A DNA stretch of 64,000 nt, taken from Apostichopus japonicus (taxonomy: Eukaryota; Echinodermata; Holothuroidea; Aspidochirotida; Stichopodidae). The position numbers and the translations under genes were made by a program. The notes beneath the pieces were generated by a model. It did not search any database. It was not told where the DNA came from and worked only from the letters and a program-made list of their open reading frames with translations. The first letter of the stretch is position 1, and each line of letters starts with the position of its first letter. The stretch covers positions 11,387,001-11,451,000 of the forward strand of contig NC_092570.1 of the NCBI RefSeq assembly GCF_037975245.1, in the 5' to 3' direction. Shown piece by piece: positions 45,536 through 59,700 of this stretch.

Positions 45536-47460
45536 CTGGATGTTGATAGACCCGACCCCTGGCCCCCTTTCAGGAAACATCTTGACACCCTCATTGACGT
45601 CCGTATCTCTAAATAGGGCGCTGTTCTCTCGATAGTGGTAATATTAGTGTCAAACTAAGACCGGCGGCCGATTACAGCGAAATTGGATAACCTGAACATA
45701 TTTATACCGGACCAAATATACTGAATTTTGATAGAAACGACCCTGACCCCCTATCAGGGAACATACTGACCTCTTCATTGTTGTTCATATTCCCGAATAG
45801 GGCGCAATTCTCTCGATAGTGGTAATATTCGTATTAATCTAAGACCGGAGGCCGATTTAAGCCAAATTGCATAACCTGAACATATTTATGCCAGACAAAA
45901 CATACCGGATTTTGTATAGATATGACCCCTGGCCCCCTATTAGTAAACATATTTAGCACCTCATTCACGTCGGTATCCCAAAAGAGGGCGCTATTCTCTC
46001 GATTGTCTTAAAAGACTGGCTGATTACAGCAAATTGCATAATCTGAACATATTTCTGCCGGACGAAACATAATGGATTTTGATAGATACGACCCCTGCCC
46101 CCTAACAGGAAACAGCTTGACCCCCTCATTACCGTCCGTTCCCCAAAAGAGGGCGCTATTCTCTCGAAAGTCGTAGTATAAATCTAAGACCGGAGACCGG
46201 TTACAGCCAAATTGCATAACCTGAACAATTTATACCGGACCAAACATACCGGATTTTGCTAGATACGACCCCTGGCCCCCTATAACGAAACATCTTGACC
46301 CACTCATTACCGTCTGAATCCTGAAAGAGTGCGCTATTCTCTTGATAGTCGAAGAGCCGCACCGGCTCTGGATAGTCGCAGAGCCGTTTATAGAGATATC
46401 AGTATAGATCTAAGACTTCCTGATTACAGCCAAATTGCCTATCCTGAACATATTTCTGTCCGACCAAATATACTGGATATTAATAGATCCGACCCCTGGC
46501 CCCCTATCACGAAACATCTTGACCCCCTCATTACCGTCCGTATCCCCAAAATGGGCGCTATTCTCTCGATAGTTGTAGTCTAATTCTAAGACCGGAGGCT
46601 AGTTACAGCCAAATTGAATAACCTGAACATATTTATGCCGGACCAAACATACTGGATTTTGCTAGATACGACCCCTGGCCCCGTATCAGGAATAATTTTG
46701 ACCCCCTCATTATCGTACGTATCCCCAAAGAGTGCCCTACTCTCTCGATAGTCGTAATATTAGTGTAAATCTAAGATTGGCGGCCGATTACAGCCAAGTT
46801 GCATAACCTGAACATATTTATGCCGGACCAAACATACTGGATTTTGATCCATACGACCCCTGCCCCCCTGCCCTAACAGGATACATCTTGACCCCACCAT
46901 TGCCGTCCGTATCCCTAAAGAGGGCACTATTCTCTCGATAGTGGTAATATAAATATAAATTTAAGACCGACGGCCGATTGCAGCCAAATTGCATAACCTG
47001 AACATATTTATGCCTGACAAAATATACTGGATATTAATAGATCCGACACCTGGCCCCCTATCACGAAACTTCTTGACCCCCTCATTGCCGTCCGTATTCT
47101 AAAGAGGGCGCTATTCTCTCGAAAGTCGTAATATTAGTATAGATCTAAGACTGACTGATTACAGCCAAATTGCCTAATCTGAACAGATTTATGCCAGACC
47201 GCACACACTGGATTTTGATGGATACGACCCCTGGCTCCGTATCAAAAAACATTTTTGCCCCCTCATTGCCGTTCGAATCCCCAAAGAGGGCCCAATTTTG
47301 TCGAAAGTGATAATATCAGTACAAATTGAAGACCGACGGCCGACTACAGTCAAACTGAATAGCCTGAGCATATTTATGCCGGACCAAATAAACTGGATAT
47401 CGATTGATCCGACACCTGGCCACCCTATCACGAAACATCTTGACCCCCTCATTGCCGTCC
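45536..47460 (+). repeat. Satellite array 2, period about 180 bp, about ten units
   Basis: The phrase CCTGAACATATTTATGCCGG (with variants) recurs at about 45691, 45874, 46043, 46220, 46443, 46622, 46807, 46998, 47178 and 47363. One interval is 223 bp because a GATAGTCG/AGAGCCG segment is duplicated at 46350-46395. Other landmarks: GACCCCTGGCCCCCTATCA, AAAGAGGGCGCTATTCTCTC and GATTACAGCCAAATTGC. The sequence is unrelated to array 1. Confidence 0.9.
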
Positions 47461-47722
47461 GACAAATATGTTCAAGTTATGCTATTCGCTTTAATCTGCC
47501 GTCAGTCTTATATAAATACAAATATAACGACTATCGAGTGAATAGTGCTCTCTTTAGGGATACGGACGGGAATAAGGTTCAAGAAGTGTCGTGATAGGGA
47601 GCCAGGAGTCAGATCTATCAAAATCAAGTATGTCTGGTCAAGCATAAATATGTTCAGGTAATGCAATTTGGCTGTAATCAGCAACCCCATCATAGATTTA
47701 TACTAATATTACCACTATGAAT
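47461..47722 (-). repeat. Satellite array 2, inverted segment
   Basis: Directly after CCCCCTCATTGCCGTCCG the sequence switches to the reverse complement of the same repeat: CAAATATGTTCAAGTTATGC, then ACGACTATCGAG, TACGGACGGG, and later ATAAATATGTTCAGGTAATG. About 1.4 units are present before the 22-bp array starts. Confidence 0.88.
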
Positions 47723-47724
47723 AA

Positions 47725-50700
47725 CGCACATTCGATTGATCGGTACCGAACATTCGATTGATCGGTATCACGCATTCGATTAATCGGTACCACACATTCG
47801 ATTGATCGGTTTCGCACATTCATTTGAGCGGTATCGCACGTTCGATTGATCGGTACCACACATTCGATTGAGCGGTATCGCACATTCGATTGACCGAACA
47901 TTCCATAGATCGGTACCGCACATTCGATTGATCGGTACCGAACATTCGATTGATCGGTTCCGAACATTCGATTGATCGGTATAGAACAATCGATTGATCG
48001 ATACCGCACATTCGCTTGATCGGTACCGAACATTCGATTGATGGGAACCGAACATCCGATTGATCGGTATCGCACATTCGATTAAAGGGTATGGCACATT
48101 CGATTGATCGGTACCAAACATTTGATTGATCGGTACAGAACATTCGATTGATCGATACCGAACATTGGATTGATCGGTTCCGAACATTCGATTGATCGGT
48201 ACAGAATATTCGATTGATCGATACCGCACATTCGATTGATCGGTACAGAACATTCGATTGATGGGAACCGAACATCCGATTGATCGGTATCGCATATTCG
48301 ATTGATGGGTATGGCACATTCGATTGATCGGTACCGAACATTTGATTGATCGGTACCGCACATTCCATTAATCGGTACCGAACATTCGATTGGTCGGTAC
48401 CGCACATTCGTTTGATCGGAACTGAGCATTCGATTGATCGGTACCGAATTTTAGATTGATCGGTACCGGACATTCCATTGATCGGTACCGCACATTCGAT
48501 TGATCGGTATCGCACATTCGATTGATCGGTATCGCACATTCGATTGATAGGTACCGTCCATTCGATTGATCGGTATTGCACATTCGATTGATCGGTACCG
48601 CACATTCGATTGATCGGTACCGAACATTCGATTGATCGGTACCGCACATTCGAATGAGCGGTACCGAACATTCGATTGATCGGTACCGCATATTCGATTG
48701 ATCGGTAACGAACATTAGTTTGATCGGTACCGCGCATTCGATTGAGCGGTACCGCACATTCGATTGAGCGGTACCGCACATTCGATTGATCGGTACCGAA
48801 CATTCCATTGATCGGTATCGCACATTCTATTGATCGGTACCGCACATTCGATTGATCGGTTTTGCACATTCGATTGATCGGTACCCACATTCGTTCCATC
48901 GGTACCGAACATTAGATTAATCGGTACCGCGCATTCTATTGATCGGTATCGTACATTCGATTGATCGGTACCAAACATTCGATTGATCGGTACCGCACAA
49001 TCGATTGATCGGTATCACACATTTGATTGATCGGTAGCGCATATTCGATTGATCGGTAACGAACATTCGAATGATCGGTACTGCACATTCGATTGATCGG
49101 TACCGCATATTCCATTGATCGGTAACGAACATTCGATTTATCGGTACTGCACATTCGATTGATCGGTACGGCACATTCGATTGATCGGTAACAAATATTC
49201 GATTGATCGGTATTGCACATTCGATTGATCGGTACCGAACATTCAATTGATCGGTACCGCACATTCGATAGATCGGTACTGAGCATTCGATTGATCGGTA
49301 CCGAATTTAAGATTGATCGGTACCGCACATTCGATTGATTGGTACCGAACATTCCATTAATCGGTACCGAACATTAGATTGATCGGTACCGCACATTCGA
49401 TTGAGCGGTACCGCACATTCGATTGATCAGGACCGCACATTCGATTGATCGGTACCGCACATTCGATTGATCGGTACCGCACATTCGATTGATCGGTACC
49501 GAACATTCGATTATCGGTATTGCACATTCGATCGATCGGTACCGCACATTCGATTGATCGGTACTGCACATTCGATTGATCGGTATCGCACATTCGATTG
49601 ATCGGTACCGAACGTTCGATTGATCGGTATCGAACATTCGATTGAAGGGTATCGCACATTCGATTGATCGGTACCGAACATTCGATTGATCGGTTCCGCA
49701 AATTCAATTGATCGGTACCGCACATTCGATTGATCGGTACCGCACATTCGATTGATCGGTACCGCACATTCGATTGATCGTTACCGAACATTCGTTTGAT
49801 CTGTACCGAAAATTCAATTAATCAGTACCGCACATTCGATTGATCGGTACCGCACATTCGATTGATCGGTACCGTACATTCTATTGAGCGGTACCGCACA
49901 TTCGATTGATCAGGACCGCACATTCGATTGATCGGTACGGCACATTCGATTGATCGGTACCGCACATTCGATTGATCGGTACCGAACATTCGATTATCGG
50001 TATTGCACATTCGATCGATCGGTACCGCACATTCGATTGATCGGTACTGCACATTCGATTGATCGGTATCGCACATTCGATTGATCGGTACCGAACGTTC
50101 GATTGATCGGTATCGAACATTCGATTGAAGGGTATCGCACATTCGATTGATCGGTACCGAACATTCGATTGATCGGTTCCGCAAATTCAATTGATCGGTA
50201 CCGCACATTCGATTGATCGGTACCGCACATTCGATTGATCGGTACCGCACATTCGATTGATCGTTACCGAACATTCGTTTGATCTGTACCGAAAATTCAA
50301 TTAATCAGTACCGCACATTCGATTGATCGGTACCGCACATTCGATTGATCGGTACCGTACATTCTATTGATCGGTATCGCACATTCGATTGATCGGTACC
50401 GCACATTCGATTGATCGGTATCGCACATTCCATTTATCGGTACCGAGCGTTCGATTTATCGGTATCGAACATTCGATTGAAGGGTACCGCACATTCGATT
50501 GATCGGTACCGAACATTCGATTGAAGGGTACCGCACATTCGATTGATCTGTAACGAACATTCGATTGATCGGTACCGCACATTCGATTGATCGGTACAGC
50601 ACATTCAATTGATCGGTACCGAACATGCTATTGATCGGTGCCGCACATTCGATTGATCGGGGCCGCTTATTCAATTGATCGGTACCGCACATTCCATTGA

Positions 50701-53700
50701 TCTGTACCGCACATTAGATTGATCGGTATCGCACATTCGATTGATCGGTACCGAACATTCGATTGATCGGTACAGCACATTCAATTGATCGGTACCGAAC
50801 ATGCTATTGATCGGTGCCGCACATTCGATTGATCGGTATCGCACATTCGATTGATAGGTACCGAAGATTCGATTGATCGGGACCGCACATTCGATTGATC
50901 GGGGCCGCTTATTCAATTGATCGGTACCGCACATTCCATTGATCGGTACCGCACATTCGATTGATCGGTATCGCACATTCGATTGATCGGTATCGAACAT
51001 TCGATTGATCGGGAACGCACATTCGATTGATCGGTATCGCATATTCGTTTGATCGGTACCGCAAATTCGATTGATCGGTATCGCACATTCGTTTGATCGG
51101 TATCGAACATTCGATTAACCGGGACTGCACATTCGATTGATAGGTACCGAATCTTCGAATGATCGGTACCGAACATTCGAATGATCGGAACTGCACATTC
51201 GATTGATCGGTAACGCACATTCCATTGATCGGTATTGCACATTCGTTTGATCGGTACCGCACATTCGTTCGATCGATACCGAACATTAGATCGATCGGTA
51301 CCGCACATTCGATTGATCGGTATCGAACATTCGGTTGAAGGGTACCGCACATTCGATTGATCGGTATCGAACATTCGATTGATCGGTACCGCAAATTCGA
51401 TTGATCGGTACCGCTTTCCGATTGATCGGTATCGCACATTCGTTTAATCGGTATCGAACATTCGAATGATCCGGAACGCACATTCGATTGATCGGTATCG
51501 CACTTTCGTTTGATCGGTACCGCACATTCGATTGATCGGTACCGCACATTCGATTGATCGGTACCGAACATTCGATTGATCTGGACCGCATATTCGATTG
51601 ATCGGGGCCGCATATTTCATTGATCGGTACCACACATTCGATTGATCGGTACTGCAGATTCGATTGATCGGTACCGCACATTCGATTGATCGGTAAACGA
51701 ACGTTCGGTATCGAACATTCGGTATCGAATATTCGATTGGTCGGTACCGAATTTTAGATTGATCGGTACAGCACATTCGATTGATTGGTACCGAACATTC
51801 CATTAATCGGTACCGAACATTAGATTGATCGGTACCGCACATTCGATTGAGCGGTACCGCACATTCGATTGATCAGGACCGCACATTCCATTGATCGGTA
51901 CCGCACATTCGATTGATCGGTACCGCACATTCGATTGATCGGTACCGAACATTCGATTATCGGTATCGAACATTCCATTGATCGGTACCGCACTTTCAAT
52001 TGATCGGTATTGCACATTCGATCGATCGGTACCGCACATTCGATTGATCGGTACTGCACATTCGATTGATCGGTATCGCACATTCGATTGATCGGTACCG
52101 AACGTTCGATTGATCGGTATCGAACATTCGATTGAAGGGTATCGCACATTCGATTGATCGGTACCGAACATTCGATTGATCGGTTCCGCAAATTCAATTG
52201 ATCGGTACCGCACATTCGATTGATCGGTACCGCACATTCGATTGATCGGTACCGCACATTCGATTGATCGTTACCGAACATTCGTTTGATCTGTACCGAA
52301 AATTCAATTAATCAGTACCGCACATTCGATTGATCGGTACCGCACATTCGATTGATCGGTACCGTACATTCTATTGATCGGTATCGCACATTCGATTGAT
52401 CGGTACCGCACATTCGATTGATCGGTATCGCACATTCCATTTATCGGCACCGAGCGTTCGATTTATCGGTATCGAACATTCGATTGAAGGGTACCGCACA
52501 TTCGATTGATCGGTACCGAACATTCGATTGAAGGGTACCGCACATTCGATTGATCTGTAACGAACATTCGATTGATCGGTACCGCACATTCGATTGATCG
52601 GTACCGAACATTCGATTGAAGGGTACCGCACATTCGATTGATCTGTAACGAACATTCGATTGATCGGTACCGCACATTCGATTGATCGGTACAGCACATT
52701 CAATTGATCGGTACCGAACATGCTATTGATCGGTGCCGCACATGCTATTGATCGGTGCCGCACATTCGATTGATCGGGGCCGCTTATTCAATTGATCGGT
52801 ACCGCACATTCCATTGATCGGTACCGCACATTAGATTGATCGGTATCGCACATTCGATTGATCGGTACCGAACATTCGATTGATCGGTACAGCACATTCA
52901 ATTGATCGGTACCGAACATGCTATTGATCGGTGCCGCACATTCGATTGATCGGTATCGCACATTCGATTGATAGGTACCGAAGATTCGATTGATCGGGAC
53001 CGCACATTCGATTGATCGGGGCCGCTTATTCAATTGATCGGTACCGCACATTCCATTGATCGGTACCGCACATTCGATTGATCGGTATCGCACATTCGAT
53101 TGATCGGTATCGAACATTCGATTGATCGGGAACGCACATTCGATTGATCGGTATCGCATATTCGTTTGATCGGTACCGCAAATTCGATTGATCGGTATCG
53201 CACATTCGTTTGATCGGTATCGAACATTCGATTAACCGGGACTGCACATTCGATTGATAGGTACCGAATCTTCGAATGATCGGTACCGAACATTCGAATG
53301 ATCGGAACTGCACATTCGATTGATCGGTAACGCACATTCCATTGATCGGAATTGCACATTCGTTTGATCGGTACCGCACATTCGTTCGATCGATACCGAA
53401 CATTAGATCGATCGGTACCGCACATTCGATTGATCGGTATCGAACATTCGGTTGAAGGGTACCGCACATTCGATTGATCGGTATCGAACATTCGATTGAT
53501 CGGTACCGCAAATTCGATTGATCGGTACCGCTTTCCGATTGATCGGTATCGCACATTCGTTTAATCGGTATCGAACATTCGAATGATCCGGAACGCACAT
53601 TCGATTGATCGGTATCGCACTTTCGTTTGATCGGTACCGCACATTCGATTGATCGTTACCGCACATTCGATTGATCGGTACCGAACATTCGATTGATCTG

Positions 53701-56700
53701 GACCGCATATTCGATTGATCGGGGCCGCATATTTCATTGATCGGTACCACACATTCGATTGATCGGTACTGCACATTCGATTGATCGGTACCGCACATTC
53801 GATTGATCGGTAACCGAACGTTCGGTATCGAACATTCGGTATCGAACATTCGATTGATCGGTACCGCACATTAGATTGATCGGTACCGCACATTCGATTG
53901 ATTGGTACCGAACATTCCATTAATCGGTACCGAACATTAGACTGATCGGTACCGCACATTCGATTGAGCGGTACCGCACATTCGATTGATCAGGACCGCA
54001 CATTCCATTGATCGGTACCGCAAATTCGATTGATCGGTACCGCACATTCGATTGATCGGTACCGAACATTCGATTATCGGTATCGAACATTCCATTGATC
54101 GGTACCGCACTTTCAATTGATCGGTATTGCACATTCGATCGATCGGTACCGCACATTCGATTGATCGGTACTGCACATTCGATTGATCGGTATCGCACAT
54201 TCGATTGATCGGTACCGAACGTTCGATTGATCGGTATCGAACATTCGATTGAAGGGTATCGCACATTCGATTGATCGGTACCGAACATTCGATTGATCGG
54301 TTCCGCAAATTCAATTGATCGGTACCGCACATTCGATTGATCGGTACCGCACATTCGATTGATCGGTACCGCACATTCGATTGATCGTTACCGAACATTC
54401 GTTTGATCTGTACCGAAAATTCAATTAATCAGTACCGCACATTCGATTGATCGGTACCGCACATTCGATTGATCGGTACCGTACATTCTATTGATCGGTA
54501 TCGCACATTCGATTGATCGGTACCGCACATTCGATTGATCGGTATCGCACATTCCATTTATCGGCACCGAGCGTTCGATTTATCGGTATCGAACATTCTA
54601 TTGAAGGGTACCGCACATTCGATTGATCGGTACCGAACATTCGATTGAAGGGTACCGCACATTCGATTGATCTGTAACGAACATTCGATTGATCGGTACC
54701 GCACATTCGATTGATCGGTACAGCACATTCAATTGATCGGTACCGAACATGCTATTGATCGGTGCCGCACATGCTATTGATCGGTGCCGCACATTCGATT
54801 GATCGGGGCCGCTTATTCAATTGATCGGTACCGCACATTCCATTGATCGGTACCATACATTAGATTGATCGGTATCGCACATTCGATTGATCGGTACCGA
54901 ACATTCGATTGAACGGTACAGCACATTCAATTGATCGGTACCGAACATGCTATTGATCGGTGCCGCACATTCGATTGATCGGTATCGCACATTCGATTGA
55001 TAGGTACCGAAGATTCGATTGATCGGGACCGCACATTCGATTGATCTTGGCCGCTTATTCAATTGATCGGTACCGCACATTCCATTGATCGGTACCGCAC
55101 ATTAGATTGATCGGTATCGCACATTCGATTGATCGGTATCGAACATTCGATTGATCGGGAACGCACATTCGATTGATCGGTATCGCATATTCGTTTGATC
55201 GGTACCGCAAATTCGATTGATCGGTATCGCACATTCGTTTGATCGGTATCGAACATTCGATTAACCGGGAACGCACATTCGATTGATAGGTAGCGAATCT
55301 TCGAATGATCGGTACCGAGCATTCGAATGATCGGAACTGCACATTCGATTGATCGGTAACGCACATTCCATTGATCGGTATTGCACATTCGTTTGATCGG
55401 TACCGCACATTCGTTCGATCGATACCGAACATTCGATCGATCGGTACCGCACATTCGATTGATCGGTATCGAACATTCGGTTGAAGGGTACCGCACATTC
55501 GATTGATCGGTATCGAACATTCGATTGATCGGTACCGCAAATTCGATTGATCGGTACCGCTTTTCGATTGATCGGTATCGCACATTCGTTTAATCGGTAT
55601 CGAACATTCGAATGATCCGGAACGCACATTCGATTGATCGGTATCGCACTTTCGTTTGATCGGTACCGCACATTCGATTGATCGGTACCGCACATTCGAT
55701 TGATCGGTACCGAACATTCGATTGATCGGGGCCGCATATTTCATTGATCGGTACCACACATTCGATTGATCGGTACTGCAGATTCGATTGATCGGTACCG
55801 CACATTCGATTGATCGGTAACCGAACGTTCGGTATCGAACATTCGATTGATCGGTACCGAATATTCGATTGATCGGTACCGCACATTCCATTGATCGGTA
55901 CCGCACATTCCATTGATCGGTACCGCACATTCGTTCGATCGATACCGAACATTCGATTGATCGGTACCGAATATTCCATTGATCGATACCGCACATTCGT
56001 ACGATCGGTACCGAAAATTCGATTGATCGGTATCGCACATTCGATTGATCGGTACCGCACATTCTATTGATCGGTACCGAACATTCGTTTGATCGGTACC
56101 GAACATTCGAATGATCGGTACCGCACATTCCATTGATCGGCACCGCACATTCGATTGATCGGGTCCGCATATTCCATTGATAGGTACCTCACATTCGATT
56201 GATCGGTACCGCACATTTGATTGATCGGTACCGCACATTCGATTGATCGGTACCGCACATTCGATTGATCGTTACCGAACATTCGTTTGATCTGTACCGA
56301 AAATTCAATTAATCAGTACCGCACATTCGATTGATCGGTACCGCGCATTCGATTGATCGGTACCGTACATTCTATTGATCGGTATCGCACATTCGATTGA
56401 TCGGTACCGCACATTCGATTGATCGGTATCGCACATTCCATTTATCGGCACCGAGCGTTCGATTTATCGGTATCGAACATTCGATTGAAGGGTACCGCAC
56501 ATTCGATTGATCGGTACCGAACATTCGATTGAGGGGTACCGCACATTCGATTGATCTGTAACGAACATTCGATTGATCGGTACCGCACATTCGATTGATC
56601 GGTACCGAACATTCGATTGATCGGTACAGCACATTCAATTGATCGGTACCGAACATGCTATTGATCGGTGCCGCACATTCGATTGATCGGTATCGCACAT

Positions 56701-59700
56701 TCGATTGATAGGTACCGAAGATTCGATTGATCGGGACCGCACATTCGATTGATCGGGGCCGCTTATTCAATTGATCGGTACCGCACATTCCATTGATCGG
56801 TACCGCACATTCGATTGATCGGTATCGCACATTCGATTGATCGGTATCGAACATTCGATTGATCGGGAACGCACATTCGTTTGATCGGTATCGCATATTC
56901 GTTTGATCGGTACCGCAAATTCGATTGATCGGTATCGCACATTCGTTTGATCGGTATCGAACATTCGATTAACCGGGACAGCACATTCGATTGATAGGTA
57001 CCGAATCTTCGAATGATCGGTACCGAACATTCGAATGATCGGAACTGCACATTCGATTGATCGGTAACGCACATTTCATTGATCGGTATTGCACATTCGT
57101 TTGATCGGTACCGCACATTCGTTCGATCGATACCGAACATTAGATCGATCGGTACCGCACATTCGATTGATCGGTATCGAACATTCGGTTGAAGGGTACC
57201 GCACATTCGATTGATCGTTACCGAACATTCGTTTGATCTGTACCGAAAATTCAATTAATCAGTACCGCACATTCGATTGATCGGTACCGCACATTCGATT
57301 GATCGGTACCGTACATTCTATTGATCGGTATCGCACATTCGATTGATCGGTACCGCACATTCGATTGATCGGTATCGCACATTCCATTTATCGGCACCGA
57401 GCGTTCGATTTATCGGTATCGAACATTCGATTGAAGGGTACCGCACATTCGATTGATCGGTACCGAACATTCGATTGAGGGGTACCGCACATTCGATTGA
57501 TCTGTAACGAACATTCGATTGATCGGTACCGCACATTCGATTGATCGGTACAGCACATTCAATTGATCGGTACCGAACATGCTATTGATCGGTGCCGCAC
57601 ATGCTATTGATCGGTGCCGCACATTCGATTGATCGGGGCCGCTTATTCAATTGATCGGTACCGCACATTCCATTGATCGGTACCGCACATTAGATTGATC
57701 GGTATCGCACATTCGATTGATCGGTACCGAACATTCGATTGATCGGTACAGCACATTCAATTGATCGGTACCGAACATGCTATTGATCGGTGCCGCACAT
57801 TCGATTGATCGGTATCGCACATTCGATTGATAGGTACCGAAGATTCGATTGATCGGGACCGCACATTCGATTGATCGGGGCCGCTTATTCAATTGATCGG
57901 TACCGCACATTCCATTGATCGGTACCGCACATTCGATTGATCGGTATCGCACATTCGATTGATCGGTATCGAACATTCGATTGATCGGGAACGCACATTC
58001 GATTGATCGGTATCGCATATTCGTTTGATCGGTACCGCAAATTCGATTGATCGGTATCGCACATTCGTTTGATCGGTATCGAACATTCGATTAACCGGGA
58101 ACGCACATTCGATTGATAGGTAGCGAATCTTCGAATGATCGGTACCGAACATTCGAATGATCGGAACTGCACATTCGATTGATCGGTAACGCACATTCCA
58201 TTGATCGGTATTGCACATTCGTTTGATCGGTACCGCACATTCGTTCGATCGATACCGAACATTCGATCGATCGGTACCGCACATTCGATTGATCGGTATC
58301 GAACATTCGATTGATCGGTACCGCAAATTCGATTGATCGGTACCGCTTTTCGATTGATCGGTATCGCACATTCGTTTAATCGGTATCGAATATTCGAATG
58401 ATCCGGAACGCACATTCGATTGATCGGTATCGCACTTTCGTTTGATCGGTACCGCACATTCGATTGATCGGTACCGCACATTCGATTGATCGGTACCGAA
58501 CATTCGATTGATCGGGACCGCATATTCGATTGATCGGGGCCGCATATTTCATTGATCGGTACCACACATTCGATTGATCGGTACTGCAGATTCGATTGAT
58601 CGGTACCGCACATTCGATTGATCGGTAACCGAACGTTCGGTATCGAACATTCGATTGATCGGTACCGAATATTCGATTGATCGGTACCGCACATTCCATT
58701 GATCGGTACCGCACATTCCATTGATCGGTACCGCACATTCGTTCGATCGATACCGAACATTCGATTGATCGGTACCGAACATTCCATTGATCGATACCGC
58801 ACATTCGTACGATCGGTACCGAAAATTCGATTGATCGGTATCGCACATTCGATTGATCGGTACCGCACATTCTATTGATCGGTACCGAACATTCGTTTGA
58901 TCGGTACCGAACATTCGAATGATCGGTACCGCACATTCCATTGATCGGCACCGCACATTCGATTGATCGGGTCCGCATATTCCATTGATAGGTACCTCAC
59001 ATTCGATTGATCGGTACCGCACATTTGATTGATCGGTACCGCACATTCGATTGATCGGTACCGCACATTCGATTGATCGTTACCGAACATTCGTTTGATC
59101 TGTACCGAAAATTCAATTAATCAGTACCGCACATTCGATTGATCGGTACCGCACATTCGATTGATCGGTACCGTACATTCTATTGATCGGTATCGCACAT
59201 TCGATTGATCGGTACCGCACATTCGATTGATCGGTATCGCACATTCCATTTATCGGCACCGAGCGTTCGATTTATCGGTATCGAACATTCGATTGAAGGG
59301 TACCGCACATTCGATTGATCGGTACCGAACATTCGATTGAGGGGTACCGCACATTCGATTGATCTGTAACGAACATTCGATTGATCGGTACCGAACATTC
59401 GATTGATCGGTACAGCACATTCAATTGATCGGTACCGAACATGATATTGATCGGTGCCGCACATTCGATTGATCGGTATCGCACATTCGATTGATAGGTA
59501 CCGAAGATTCGATTGATCGGGACCGCTCATTCGATTGATCGGGGCCGCTTATTCAATTGATCGGTACCGCACATTCCATTGATCGGTACCGCACATTCGA
59601 TTGATCGGTATCGCACATTCGATTGATCGGTATCGAACATTCGATTGATCGGGAACGCACATTCGATTGATCGGTATCGCATATTCGTTTGATCGGTACC

